The notes under the pieces are model-generated. The model worked only from the letters and a program-made list of their open reading frames with translations. It ran no database searches and was not told the origin of the DNA. The translations under genes and the position numbers were made by a program. Source: Spinactinospora alkalitolerans (GTDB lineage Bacteria; Actinomycetota; Actinomycetes; Streptosporangiales; Streptosporangiaceae). Taken from it: a stretch of DNA of 64,000 bases. Of this stretch, positions 1-7,703 are shown piece after piece (position 1 is the stretch's first letter; each line of letters begins with the position of its first letter). The stretch covers positions 1,364,001-1,428,000 of the forward strand of contig NZ_JACCCC010000001.1 in assembly GCF_013408795.1 (NCBI RefSeq). The letters run 5' to 3'.

Positions 1-360
1 AGGTTCCGCGACGGCGTGCCCATCGGCGTCGTGGCACTGGACTCCTTCACCGACCGGACGCCGGTCGGCGGGCGCGTGCTGCTGAAGGTCGACGTCGAGG
101 GGACCGAGGCCTCGGTCTTCGAGCACGGCCAGGGATTCCTCGCCGCCCACCGGCCCGACGTCCTCTGCGAGGTGCTGCCGGGGGCCGACGGCGAACGGCT
201 GCGCGAACTGCTGGAGCCGCACGGCTACCGGTTCCACCTGGTGGGGGAGCGCGCGCTCGCCCCGGCCGGCCCGATCGTGCCGCACGAGCGGTTCCGGGAC
301 TGGTTCTTCACCACCCGCGAGCCCGCCGAACTGGAGGGGCTGGGCATCCCGATGGCCTAA
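1..360 (+). CDS. FkbM-family methyltransferase, C-terminal part
   Basis: The reading frame is open from the first base and ends in TAA at 358-360, so the gene begins upstream of the window and only about 119 residues are seen. The segment LLKVDVEGTEASVFEHG is the acidic strand-and-loop typical of FkbM-type SAM-dependent O-methyltransferases, followed by the usual DVLCEV strand and a short C-terminal tail. Such enzymes methylate sugars, polyketides or peptides; the substrate cannot be told here. A dispersed repeat starts directly after the stop codon. Family call is fairly secure, function is not. Confidence 0.72.
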   Translation, partial: RFRDGVPIGVVALDSFTDRTPVGGRVLLKVDVEGTEASVFEHGQGFLAAHRPDVLCEVLPGADGERLRELLEPHGYRFHLVGERALAPAGPIVPHERFRDWFFTTREPAELEGLGIPMA

Positions 361-513
361 GTCGTTGATGGGAGAAAGGCGGGGACGGTTTCCAGGCCCT
401 GCTCGGCCTTTGCGGGCCCGGGTGGGGCTGTTGTCGGGCCTGCAGCGTCCGGCGACGCGCTGACGGCAGCCTTCCCGGGTCACCAGGGGTGAATGGAGGA
501 TTGCGACTACAGC
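361..513 (+). repeat. Dispersed intergenic repeat, copy 1
   Basis: About 150 bases directly after the stop codon of the FkbM gene match, in inverted orientation, the segment 53422-53559. Shared blocks in the same order include GCGGGCCCGG, GTGGGGCTGT, GCGCTGACGGC, GCCTTCCC, then GGAGGA, CGAC and ACAGC. The GCGCTGACG/CAGCCT core also occurs in the elements at 20567-20873 and 46178-46356. No open frame is conserved, so this is a nucleotide repeat, probably a decayed small mobile element. It separates two convergent genes. Confidence 0.6.
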
Positions 514-533
514 TTTCCGACCCCGGCAACGAT

Positions 534-1181
534 CTAGGTGTGCTGTTCCGGGACGATGCCGTCGAAGAGGACCCTCGTGAAGTGCCGGGCGAGGTCGCCG
601 GTGTCCAGGGGGCCGTCGGGGCGGTACCAGCGCGCCGTCGCCCAGATGGCGTCGCGGGCCGTCCGGTAGGTGAGCCCGGGGTCGAGGTCGGAGCGGAAGG
701 CGCCCCTGTCCTGGCCGTCCCTGAGCACGCCGGTCCAGATGCGCCGGACCTCCCGCTCCGCCCGGTCCAGATAATCGAAGCGTGAGAGGCGCCGGAGGTA
801 GCACCGGTCGTTCTGCAGCACGGTGATCGCGGCGCGGTGCGGCTCCAGGCAGGCGTGGGCCACCGCGATGAGCTCGGTCAGCAGCCTCCGCGGGTCGCCG
901 CCGTCGGCGACCGCCGCGCGGTGGTCGCGCAGCAGGTCGTCCAGGAAGGACGAGAGGATCTCGTCGACGATCGACTCCTTGGAGTCGAAATGGTGGTACA
1001 GGCTGCCGGAGAGGATCCCGGCCTGGTCGGCGATCTGGCGGACCGTGGTCGCCTGGAACCCCTGCTCGGCGAAGAGGCCGGCCGCGAGGCGCACCAGGGC
1101 GTCGCGCCGCTCCGAGGCGGGCGGGGCCGCGCCGTGCCGACGGCCCCGCCCGCGCGGGGCGCCGTCGTTCTCGGTGTCCAC
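534..1181 (-). CDS. TetR-family transcriptional regulator, KstR2-like
   Basis: A 215-residue protein. After a charged N-terminal tail, residues about 25-75 form a TetR helix-turn-helix (AEQGFQATTVRQIADQAGILSGSLYHHFDSKE, key residues T, R, G, YHHF, K). The ILSGSLYHHF recognition helix resembles the KstR2/FadR-like TetR group, which controls steroid-ring or fatty acyl catabolism and senses acyl-CoA thioesters. The C-terminal half is the variable ligand-binding domain. Start is GTG at 1181 behind GGGGGC. It is convergent with the FkbM gene and probably a single-gene unit. The ligand and targets are inference; no matching operator was found nearby. Confidence 0.85.
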   Translation of the reverse strand: MDTENDGAPRGRGRRHGAAPPASERRDALVRLAAGLFAEQGFQATTVRQIADQAGILSGSLYHHFDSKESIVDEILSSFLDDLLRDHRAAVADGGDPRRLLTELIAVAHACLEPHRAAITVLQNDRCYLRRLSRFDYLDRAEREVRRIWTGVLRDGQDRGAFRSDLDPGLTYRTARDAIWATARWYRPDGPLDTGDLARHFTRVLFDGIVPEQHT

Positions 1182-1241
1182 GCCCCCATTATGGGCGCCG
1201 CCTCCGCCCGGCCCGTCGGACAGCGGACGTTCGGCCTGTCG

Positions 1242-1607
1242 CTACTTGAGCAGGCCGGCCATCTCCGTGACCGTCGGGCAGGGCCAGCGCAGCATGCAGC
1301 AGCGGCACCGCTGCGTCATCGGCGCCGGCCCGCTGGAGACGCCGCCGCCGTCGCGCGGACGGTGCAGGGACAGCAGGTTCAGGCAGGTGTCGGCGAACGC
1401 GATGATCTCGCTGCGGGCGTTGGCGTAGAACGCGACGTCGTTGATGCGCAGCAGGGCGTTCTCGGCCGGCTGCGCGGGGATGCCGACGGTCTCCGGTCCC
1501 CAGGAGACGGCCTTGGCGGCCCGCTCGCGCACCCCTTCGATGTAGAGCCGCAGTCGTTCGTGGTCGTCCAGCCGCCCTGGAGCGGAAACGGAAACGTCGA
1601 TGGGCAT
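1242..1607 (-). CDS. Conserved-looking small protein with cysteine-rich tail
   Basis: A 121-residue protein I cannot assign. The first 95 residues are mixed and soluble-looking (ERLRLYIEGVRERAAKAVSWGPETVG). The last 25 carry the cluster RCRCCMLRWPCPTV, that is CxCC followed after five residues by CPT, which could bind a metal or an Fe-S cluster or serve redox chemistry. ATG at 1607 has a purine-rich GGGGGGAA upstream. A strong hairpin lies between it and the next, also cysteine-rich, small gene upstream. No signal peptide or membrane segment is visible. Real-gene call rests on the ribosome site, codon usage and the structured tail. Confidence 0.7.
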   Translation of the reverse strand: MPIDVSVSAPGRLDDHERLRLYIEGVRERAAKAVSWGPETVGIPAQPAENALLRINDVAFYANARSEIIAFADTCLNLLSLHRPRDGGGVSSGPAPMTQRCRCCMLRWPCPTVTEMAGLLK

Positions 1608-1769
1608 TGTGAATTCCCCCCGGTCGGAACGGCGTCCGACCTCACCCCGATGTTACTAAGAGTGAAGCTAGTGTTACAGATTGTTGCACTGCTGTGCGGG
1701 GAAAGCGGCGGGGCGCGCCGGGGAGTCCGCGCCGCGGACCGGGCATCGGTGACACCGGGGACGAAAGAG

Positions 1770-1807
1770 CGCACGGGTTGTCCCGGGGGTCTGGGACAAC
1801 CCGTGCG
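1770..1807 (-). terminator. 15-bp perfect hairpin, probable terminator
   Basis: CGCACGGGTTGTCCC at 1770-1784 pairs perfectly with 1793-1807 around an 8-base loop. It lies about 50 bases downstream of the stop codon of the 37-residue cysteine-rich gene on the minus strand and has no T-run, as is common in GC-rich actinomycetes. It could also attenuate transcription into the next gene at 1242-1607. Confidence 0.7.
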
Positions 1808-1860
1808 GGGCGGGCGGAAAGGGGTATTCGCCGCCGCTCGTGCGAGCCTGGAACAGGTCG

Positions 1861-1974
1861 CTATCCGCAGTTCCCCCCGCAGTTGCAGGAGCCGCCGCTC
1901 TGGCAGCCGCAACCGCAGCCGGGACCGCAGTTGCATCCGCCGGGAGCCGGGGGAGTCGGACTGGACTGGGGCAT
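1861..1974 (-). CDS. 37-residue cysteine-rich metallothionein-like peptide
   Basis: A very small gene. ATG at 1974 has a strong Shine-Dalgarno GAGGAGG five bases upstream, and the stop TAG is at 1863-1861. The product begins MPQSSPTPPAPGG and then consists almost entirely of Cys, Gly and Asn: cysteines at 14, 16, 20, 22, 24, 30, 32 and 36, in CNC, CGCGC and CNC groups. Eight cysteines in 23 residues, with CxC pairs and no aromatic residues, fit a metal-thiolate peptide (metallothionein-like copper, zinc or cadmium buffer). No signal peptide is seen, so it should be cytoplasmic. It lies downstream of the cytochrome bd terminator and upstream of another small Cys-tailed protein. Function is inference; homology was not testable. 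Confidence 0.62.
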   Translation of the reverse strand: MPQSSPTPPAPGGCNCGPGCGCGCQSGGSCNCGGNCG

Positions 1975-2289
1975 GGTCCCTCCTCGGAGCCGAGGACCGG
2001 CACGGCATGCGCGTGCTTCGCTGCACCGCATGGGGGAGCACCGTCGTCGTGCTCCGTAGAGAGGGTTTCCCGGTTCCCAAGATCGGCAATCCCCCCGGCC
2101 GGTATCGGAAAAAGGCCCGCGGCGCCGGATTCGGCTGACCGCGGGCGCGCGCACCAGGCGCCTCACCGGTGTTCGGCGATCGGGTTCGTACAGGGACCGG
2201 CTGTCGCAGTGCGTGCAGCGTCGGCGATACAGCAGGTCCGGGCCAGGGAAGACCCGCCTCGTCCCGCGGACGCAGCGGTCAAAGCTCGA
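1975..2289. other. Intergenic stretch between cydB end and cysteine-rich peptide
   Basis: No credible gene is seen. It holds the cydAB terminator (2109-2146) and a 7-bp hairpin, GGAGCAC paired with GTGCTCC, at 2035-2055. The hairpin falls in what should be the 5' leader or promoter of the cysteine-rich peptide gene. It could be a metal-responsive operator or leader structure, but no known sensor motif was recognised. Confidence 0.45.
2109..2146 (-). terminator. Intrinsic terminator of cydAB
   Basis: On the minus strand the 8-bp stem GCCCGCGG/CCGCGGGC (2115-2122 with 2139-2146) is followed within two bases by five T residues (2109-2113). This is a classical intrinsic terminator, unusual here because most hairpins in the window lack a T-run. 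It lies about 145 bases past the cydB stop. Confidence 0.7.
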
Positions 2290-3348
2290 TCAGGCGAAGA
2301 AACCGGACGCGACGGCCGGCCGCCGCAGTATTCGGTACAGCCAGATCTGCCCGATGACCATGACCGGAAGGAGCGGTGCCACGCCGGCCCCCACCAGGGC
2401 CAGTGTCGCCGGCTCCGATTCGAGTCCGGGCAGTTCAACGGCCGAGGCGACGAGCAGCGGTGGAACCGCCATGGCCAGCGCCGAGGTATGCCGCGACCAG
2501 CGGGGGCCGGACAGGCCCGAGGTCGAGGCGAGCGCCGTGACCAGGACGGTCAGCACCACGACCGCCGACAACGGGCGCCCGACCGCGGTGCCGCCGGACA
2601 GCACCGCGGCCCCGATCGCCAGGACCACCGCGCCCAGGGCCGCGCGCGCCAGCACGCGGGTCGCCTGGGCCGCGACATCGGCGGACTCCGCCGGATCGGC
2701 GGCGGACGCGGAGACCGCGACCGGTGCAGCGGGGGACGCGGCGGCCGCCACGGGGGCCGCGGCGCTCCCAGGGGCGACCGCGGCCGCCGCCCGTGCGGTG
2801 GGGAGCGGATGCGGCGGCACCACCGCGCTCTCGTCCGCGGGAACCAGCCGCTCGGCGCCGAACGCGGCCCCGCGCAGCGCGAACAGCAGCGCCACCGCGA
2901 TCGCGCAGACCACCCCGAACACGCTGAACGCGGTGCCGCCGAGCAGCGCGGCCAGCACCAGCCCCCAGCACAGGGCGAGGGTCCAACTGCCGGCGACGAC
3001 GGCGGCGTCCCAGAACCCGTGCCATCGGCGGGCGTCCACCCGCGCCCGGAACCACAGCCCGGCGTCGCGCCACAGCCATCCGGCGAGCAGCGCGACGAAC
3101 ACCGGCCACTGCTGCACGACCACGGCGCTCTTGAGTTCGGGGAAGGCGGCCGCGACCACCCCGACGGCCGCGACCAGCCACACCTCCGTGCCGAGGAAGT
3201 AGGGGGCGATGGCCGACGCCACCCGGCGCCGCTCGGCGGAGCCGCGCGCGAGGTAGGGCATCAGCATGCCCAGCCCGATGTCGCAGCCTGCGAGCACGAA
3301 GTAGCCCACCACCAGGCCGGCGAGGAAGACAACAGCGAGGGATTCCAC
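2290..3348 (-). CDS. cydB: Cytochrome bd ubiquinol/menaquinol oxidase subunit II
   Basis: A 352-residue membrane protein that pairs with CydA in the quinol-oxidising, oxygen-reducing terminal oxidase. The N-terminus ESLAVVFLAGLVVGYFVLAGCDIGLGMLMPYL is the CydB first helix; the family's usual FDLGVG is here CDIGLG. About eight hydrophobic helices follow. A long Ala/Pro/Val-rich linker near residues 180-240 replaces a loop. The gene starts 32 bases after the cydA stop, so the two form an operon. The ABC transporter cydDC, needed for bd assembly in many bacteria, is not in the window. Confidence 0.9.
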   Translation of the reverse strand: MESLAVVFLAGLVVGYFVLAGCDIGLGMLMPYLARGSAERRRVASAIAPYFLGTEVWLVAAVGVVAAAFPELKSAVVVQQWPVFVALLAGWLWRDAGLWFRARVDARRWHGFWDAAVVAGSWTLALCWGLVLAALLGGTAFSVFGVVCAIAVALLFALRGAAFGAERLVPADESAVVPPHPLPTARAAAAVAPGSAAAPVAAAASPAAPVAVSASAADPAESADVAAQATRVLARAALGAVVLAIGAAVLSGGTAVGRPLSAVVVLTVLVTALASTSGLSGPRWSRHTSALAMAVPPLLVASAVELPGLESEPATLALVGAGVAPLLPVMVIGQIWLYRILRRPAVASGFFA

Positions 3349-3380
3349 GGAACTCTCCTAAGTGCGCGGGGCCTGAGGTT

Positions 3381-4622
3381 CTAGAACGTGTGGACGGGCG
3401 TGGCCGACTCGGTCTCGGGCTCGGCGGCGGGAGCGAGGGGGCCGCCCTCGGGGCCGCGCCGCGCGTAGCGGACCAGCAGCCCGCAGGTCACCGTCGCCAG
3501 AATCGCGAAGGCCCCGGTGAACAGGGAGAACGACAGCACCGCCATCCCCGATGTCATGTCGGTGAGCGCGTCGGCCGTGGTCAGATGGTGGGTGACCACC
3601 CAGGGCTGGCGGCCGGTCTCCCGGTAGACCCACCCGCCGATGCTGGCGATGAACGGCAGGAACGGCGAGAACACCAGGATCCAGTGGAACCAGCGCCACC
3701 GGTCCAGCCGGCGGACCAGCCACACCAGCAGGCCGGCGCCGACCAGGGCGCCGATGCCCATCCACGACATCACCATGGACACGTGCCCGACCTCCCCGAT
3801 CGTCTGCACCGAGCCGACCCCGGCCGCCTCGATCCGTTCGATCTCGGCGGCGCTGAGCGTGTCCCCGCTGGTCGGCGGGACCTTGCCGAAGAGCCCGTAC
3901 TGCATGCCGCCGAACGCCGGTGTGGGCATGACCCCCAGGGCGGTGACGAGGAGGCCGCGCTGGATCCCGCGCCGGAACATCCCGTCGGGGTCGTTGCCGC
4001 GGCTCAGGTGGTAGGCGCTCACCGCGGCCGTCACCAGCCCGCCCACCAGCAGGGCGCTGGAGACGATGTGCCCGAACGCCAGGAGCGCCGCGGGGTTGGT
4101 CATCAGCGCTGTGGCGTCGGTGAGCACGGCGGCGCCGGCGCGGACCTCGAAGCCGACCGGGTTCTTCAGGAAGCCGTTGGAGACCAGCACCCAGAAGGCC
4201 GAGGAGTAGGCGGTCAGCGTGACGACCGCGAAGACGCCCAGGTGCGCCCACCGGTTCATCCGGTCCCAACCGAAGATCCACAGGCCCAGGAACGTCGACT
4301 CGACGAAGAACGCGGCCATCGTCTCCACGGCCAGCGGGGCGCTGAAGACGTTGCCGAACATGTCGTTCAGCCCGCTCCAGTTCGTCGCCAACTGCAGCTC
4401 CATCACCAGGCCCGACAGCACGCCCATGCCGTAGTTGACCAGGTAGAGGCCGCCCCAGAACCGCACGGCGCGCATCCGGGCCGCGTCGCGCCGCAGGGTG
4501 GCGCCGAGCTGGGCGCCGAGGATGAACGGCGCCATTCCCAGGGTGAAGGCGACGAACAGGTAGTGCGTGCCCGCGGTCAACGCGAACTGCAGGCGCGCCC
4601 ACTGGACGGGATCGTCGAGCAC
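3381..4622 (-). CDS. cydA: Cytochrome bd oxidase subunit I
   Basis: A 413-residue protein. The chosen start is GTG at 4622 because GAGGAG lies eight bases upstream; a TTG five codons earlier is possible. RLQFALTAGTHYLFVAFTLG near the N-terminus places His20 where the family has its haem b595 ligand. AFGHIVSSALL holds a second candidate haem histidine, and GWVYRETGRQPWVV is the conserved motif after the quinol-binding Q-loop. Nine hydrophobic helices are visible. The enzyme oxidises menaquinol on the membrane and reduces oxygen with high affinity. The length is short, as in bd-II or CIO-like forms, because the Q-loop is brief. Confidence 0.93.
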   Translation of the reverse strand: MLDDPVQWARLQFALTAGTHYLFVAFTLGMAPFILGAQLGATLRRDAARMRAVRFWGGLYLVNYGMGVLSGLVMELQLATNWSGLNDMFGNVFSAPLAVETMAAFFVESTFLGLWIFGWDRMNRWAHLGVFAVVTLTAYSSAFWVLVSNGFLKNPVGFEVRAGAAVLTDATALMTNPAALLAFGHIVSSALLVGGLVTAAVSAYHLSRGNDPDGMFRRGIQRGLLVTALGVMPTPAFGGMQYGLFGKVPPTSGDTLSAAEIERIEAAGVGSVQTIGEVGHVSMVMSWMGIGALVGAGLLVWLVRRLDRWRWFHWILVFSPFLPFIASIGGWVYRETGRQPWVVTHHLTTADALTDMTSGMAVLSFSLFTGAFAILATVTCGLLVRYARRGPEGGPLAPAAEPETESATPVHTF

Positions 4623-4835
4623 TGAGGGGCTCCTCAAGGAGTCGTCGGGAAAGCGGCTCCTCGATGGTCGCGCCCGGCCGTCTCGCGCCGCATCGCCCGC
4701 TCGGAGGCTCCTGGGCTACCCCGTGCGGAGTGCGCGCTCCGAGCCGCTACACCCTCAGGCGTAGGGGAGGACCCCGACCCGTCCCTGACCGACCCCGAAG
4801 GGCCCGGTGCCCCGCCCCACCGAGCGGAGCGCCGA

Positions 4836-5501
4836 TCAGTCCGTCCAGCCCGGCCTGACCAGCCCCGTCTCGTAGGCCAGCACGACGAGCTGGGCGCGGT
4901 CGCGCACCCTGAGCTTGATCATCGCGCGGCTGACATGGGTCTTCGCCGTCGCGGGGCTGAGCACCAGGCGGTCGGCGATCTCGTCGTTGGACAGTCCGGC
5001 GCCGACCAGGGCCACGATCTCGCGCTCGCGGTCGGTGAGCTCGTCCAGCCGGGCCGACGGCTCGGGACGGCGCGGCCGGCCGGCGTAGTCGGCGATCAGC
5101 CGCCGGGTGACGTTGGGCGACAGCAGAGCGTCGCCCCTGGCCACCACACGCACCCCCTGCAGCAGGTCCTCGGGCTCGGTGTCCTTGACCAGGAAGCCGC
5201 TGGCGCCCATTCGCAGCGCGTCGAAGATGTAGTCGTCCAGGTCGAAGGTCGTCAGGATGACCACGCGGGTCTCACCCAGCCGCGGGTCGGTGAGGATCTG
5301 CTCGGTGGCGACCAGGCCGTCCACGCCGGGCATCCTGATGTCCATCAGGACGACGTCGGGCCGCTCGGTCCTCGTCAACCGGACCGCCTCGGCTCCGTCG
5401 CCGGCCTCGGCGACCACGCCGATGTCGGGCGTGCTGTTGAGCAGCGCGCGGAAACCCGCCCGCACCAGGGCCTGGTCGTCGGCCAGCAGTACCCGGATCA
5501 C
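4836..5501 (-). CDS. NarL/LuxR-type response regulator
   Basis: A 221-residue DNA-binding response regulator. The receiver domain has acidic ADD near residue 9, the phospho-acceptor in VLMDIRMPG near residue 53 and the conserved lysine in LVKDT near residue 103. The C-terminal LuxR helix-turn-helix is LTDREREIVALVGAGLSNDEIA through TAKTHVSRAMIKL. GTG at 5501 is preferred because it overlaps the kinase stop as GTGA (5498-5501), showing translational coupling. It forms a cognate pair with the sensor kinase upstream. A role over the adjacent cydAB genes is possible but not shown. Confidence 0.92.
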   Translation of the reverse strand: MIRVLLADDQALVRAGFRALLNSTPDIGVVAEAGDGAEAVRLTRTERPDVVLMDIRMPGVDGLVATEQILTDPRLGETRVVILTTFDLDDYIFDALRMGASGFLVKDTEPEDLLQGVRVVARGDALLSPNVTRRLIADYAGRPRRPEPSARLDELTDREREIVALVGAGLSNDEIADRLVLSPATAKTHVSRAMIKLRVRDRAQLVVLAYETGLVRPGWTD

Positions 5502-6679
5502 GCCTCTTCCGTTCTCTCCGCACACTCCGGCAGCCAGGCCGAGACGGTGAAACCGCCGTCGCGGCCCGCCGCGGCCCGCAGGTCGCCGCCGAGCGCCGCG
5601 GCCCGCTCCCGCATGCCGGTGATGCCGTTGCCCGGAGCCAGGTCCTCCGGTGCGCCACGGCCATTGTCCCCGACCACGATCGACATCCCCTTCGGCTCGT
5701 AGCCCAGCTCGACGGTCACGGCCGTCGGCTCTGCGTGCCGGACCGCGTTCGTCAGCGACTCCTGGACGATCCGGTAGGCGGCGGAGTCGGTGCCGGTGGC
5801 CAGTCGGCGCGGCTCGCCGACGGAGCGGACCGTGACCTCGACCCCCGCCGACCGGGTCCGCTCGACCAGCTCCGCCAGCCGGGACAGCCCCGGGGCCGGC
5901 GAGCGCGGAGCGCTCTCGTCGACGGAGCGCAGCACGCCCAGCGTCGCGCGCAGCTCCCGCAGCGTCTCCTTGCTGGTCTGCTTGATCGTGGCCAGCGCCT
6001 CGGCCGCGCGCCCCGGCTCGGAGTCGATCAGGTACAGCGCGCTACCGGCCTGCACGTTGATCAGCGAGATGTTGTGCGCGACGACGTCGTGCACCTCGCG
6101 GGCCAGCCGCAGCCGCTCGTCGGAGGCGCGCCGGCGCACCTCCTCCTCGCGGGTCCGCTCGGCCTCCTCGGCCCGCTCGCGCAGCACGTCCCGGTACTCG
6201 CGGCGCTTGCGCATCACCTCGCCGAAGATGAGGATGACGAGTACCCACGAGAACATGCCCAGCGCGTACTCCGGCCGGGGCACACCCAAGGCCAGCGCCT
6301 CCCAGATCTGGATGATCAGGAACTGCGCCAGGCCGAGCAGCCAGCCCCGCACGCGGTATCCCTGCTCGACCACGGTGTACAGCGCGATCGCCCCGGCGAC
6401 GATGACGAATCCGTCGGAGAAGTTGAGGGGGTAGTAGGCCGTCGTCGCGGTGCAGGAGACCAGGCCCACGAGGATCGGGTGCGAACTGCGCCACAGCAGT
6501 GGCACGACCGCCAGGGCCAGGACCACCAGCCCCCACGGCGCCAGCGGGTTGCCGTAGGACGTTACGTCGCGGTCCAATTCGGCGTAGTAGCTGCTGCTGA
6601 AGGCGATGGCGCCCACGGCGAGCGCGACGGCGACGTCGTCGCGCCGGATCCGTCCGATCCGTTCCAGGAGCCCGTTCAT
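5498..6679 (-). CDS. DesK/NarX-type sensor histidine kinase
   Basis: A 393-residue membrane sensor. I start at ATG 6679 (MNGLLERIGRIRRDD); a longer GTG-initiated form is possible but would run through a hairpin region. Residues about 15-140 hold four to five membrane helices with no large extracellular domain. A coiled coil (RKRREYRDVLRERAEEAERTREEE) leads to the HisKA_3 box LAREVHDVVAHNISLINVQAG, whose His is the autophosphorylation site. The C-terminal HATPase has DNGRGAPEDL and GNGITGMRERAAALGG. It phosphorylates the coupled response regulator. The signal is unknown. Confidence 0.92.
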   Translation of the reverse strand: MNGLLERIGRIRRDDVAVALAVGAIAFSSSYYAELDRDVTSYGNPLAPWGLVVLALAVVPLLWRSSHPILVGLVSCTATTAYYPLNFSDGFVIVAGAIALYTVVEQGYRVRGWLLGLAQFLIIQIWEALALGVPRPEYALGMFSWVLVILIFGEVMRKRREYRDVLRERAEEAERTREEEVRRRASDERLRLAREVHDVVAHNISLINVQAGSALYLIDSEPGRAAEALATIKQTSKETLRELRATLGVLRSVDESAPRSPAPGLSRLAELVERTRSAGVEVTVRSVGEPRRLATGTDSAAYRIVQESLTNAVRHAEPTAVTVELGYEPKGMSIVVGDNGRGAPEDLAPGNGITGMRERAAALGGDLRAAAGRDGGFTVSAWLPECAERTEEA

Positions 6680-6737
6680 CGCTTCGACGGTACGCGCACG
6701 GGCGCCCGGCCGCGTCCCCCTCCGGGAGTCGGCGGGC

Positions 6738-6773
6738 GCGGTGGCACTACCCCGCAGGGAGTAGTGCCACCGC
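6738..6773 (-). terminator. 13-bp hairpin downstream of the EamA gene
   Basis: GCGGTGGCACTAC at 6738-6750 pairs perfectly with 6761-6773 around a 10-base loop, starting seven bases past the EamA gene stop. It lacks a T-run. It probably terminates the transporter transcript. Because it also precedes the kinase gene, an operator role cannot be excluded. Confidence 0.65.
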
Positions 6774-6779
6774 ATCGGG

Positions 6780-7703
6780 TCACCGGCGGCGCGGCCCCAC
6801 GTACTCGGCGGCCATCGCCGAGACGAGCAGCGCGGCCCCCACGGCGCCCCACGCCGTCATCTCCTCGCCGAGCAGCGCCATCGACAGCAGCGCGGCGGTC
6901 AGCGGCTCGGCGATGGTGGCCACGGCGGTCGCCGTGTCCGAGGCCGTGCCCAGACCGCCGAAGTAGGCGAGGTAGGCCAACGCGGTCGGCACCAGGCCGA
7001 GGAAGGCCAGCAGGGCCAGGCCCGCCGGGTCCGCGGGCGGCGCCATCCCCGCGGACAGTCCGGCCGGCGCCAGCAGCACCCCGCCGAGCAGGCACCCCAG
7101 CCCGACGTTGCACAGCGGGTCCAGCCCGGCGACCGCTCTACGGTTGACCAGCGTCATCACCGAGAAGACCAGCCCGGCCGCCAGTGCGCAGCCGAGCCCG
7201 GCCGCCGTCCGCCACCCGGGCGCGTCGACGCCGGGATGGCCGGCCAGCAGGACGAGGCCGGCCACGGCGAGCAGCACCGACACCGCGAGCCGGGGGCCGG
7301 GCGCGCGCCGCGCGGCCGCGCAGATGCCGATCGCGACGAACACCGGCACGCTGCCGATCTTGACCAGCGTGGCCAGCCCGACCGGGATCAGCGCCAGCGA
7401 ACCGAAGTACAGGCTCTGGAACGCGGCGTGCAGCACGCCGTTGAGCACCAGTCGGCGCACCAGGGCGCCCGACCACTCCAACCGGCGCAGCCGGCCGGAG
7501 GCGAGGAGGAGGGCCGTGATCAGCAGGCCGCCGAGCAGCAGCCGGTAGGTCGCGACGGCGAACGGGCCCAGCCCGGTGCCGGACTGCAGCAGGGCGCCGG
7601 CGATGCCGCCGGTCCCCCACAGCAGTCCGGCGGTGACGAGCAGTGCGAAGCCGCGCCGCGTGGCGCGGGCGCGGGAGAGGGAGGTCATGGCTGAATCGGA
7701 CAC
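6780..7703 (-). CDS. EamA/DMT-family metabolite exporter (RhaT-like)
   Basis: A 307-residue protein with ten hydrophobic helices in two EamA repeats. The first starts at GFALLVTAGLLWGTGGIAGAL and the second around GLGCALAAGLVFSVMTLVNRRA. ATIAEPLTAALLSMALLGEEMTAWGAVGAALL is the hallmark of the C-terminal EamA repeat. Members export amino acids, purines or other metabolites across the inner membrane; substrate unknown. Start is GTG at 7703 with GGAG upstream; ATG at 7688 is an alternative. A short leader reading frame and strong hairpins precede it, suggesting regulated expression. Confidence 0.88.
   Translation of the reverse strand: MSDSAMTSLSRARATRRGFALLVTAGLLWGTGGIAGALLQSGTGLGPFAVATYRLLLGGLLITALLLASGRLRRLEWSGALVRRLVLNGVLHAAFQSLYFGSLALIPVGLATLVKIGSVPVFVAIGICAAARRAPGPRLAVSVLLAVAGLVLLAGHPGVDAPGWRTAAGLGCALAAGLVFSVMTLVNRRAVAGLDPLCNVGLGCLLGGVLLAPAGLSAGMAPPADPAGLALLAFLGLVPTALAYLAYFGGLGTASDTATAVATIAEPLTAALLSMALLGEEMTAWGAVGAALLVSAMAAEYVGPRRR

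Noticed and set aside
2169-3384. Long plus-strand open frames opposite cydB, and similar long frames opposite cydA, infB, pnp and proS
   Set aside because: They mirror real genes, are rich in Arg, Gly, Pro and Ala, and lack ribosome sites; typical shadow frames of very GC-rich DNA.
4698-4744. 8-bp inverted repeat GCTCGGAG/CTCCGAGC upstream of cydA
   Set aside because: The 30-base spacer makes it weak, and it does not match the Rex-type redox operator expected for cyd genes.
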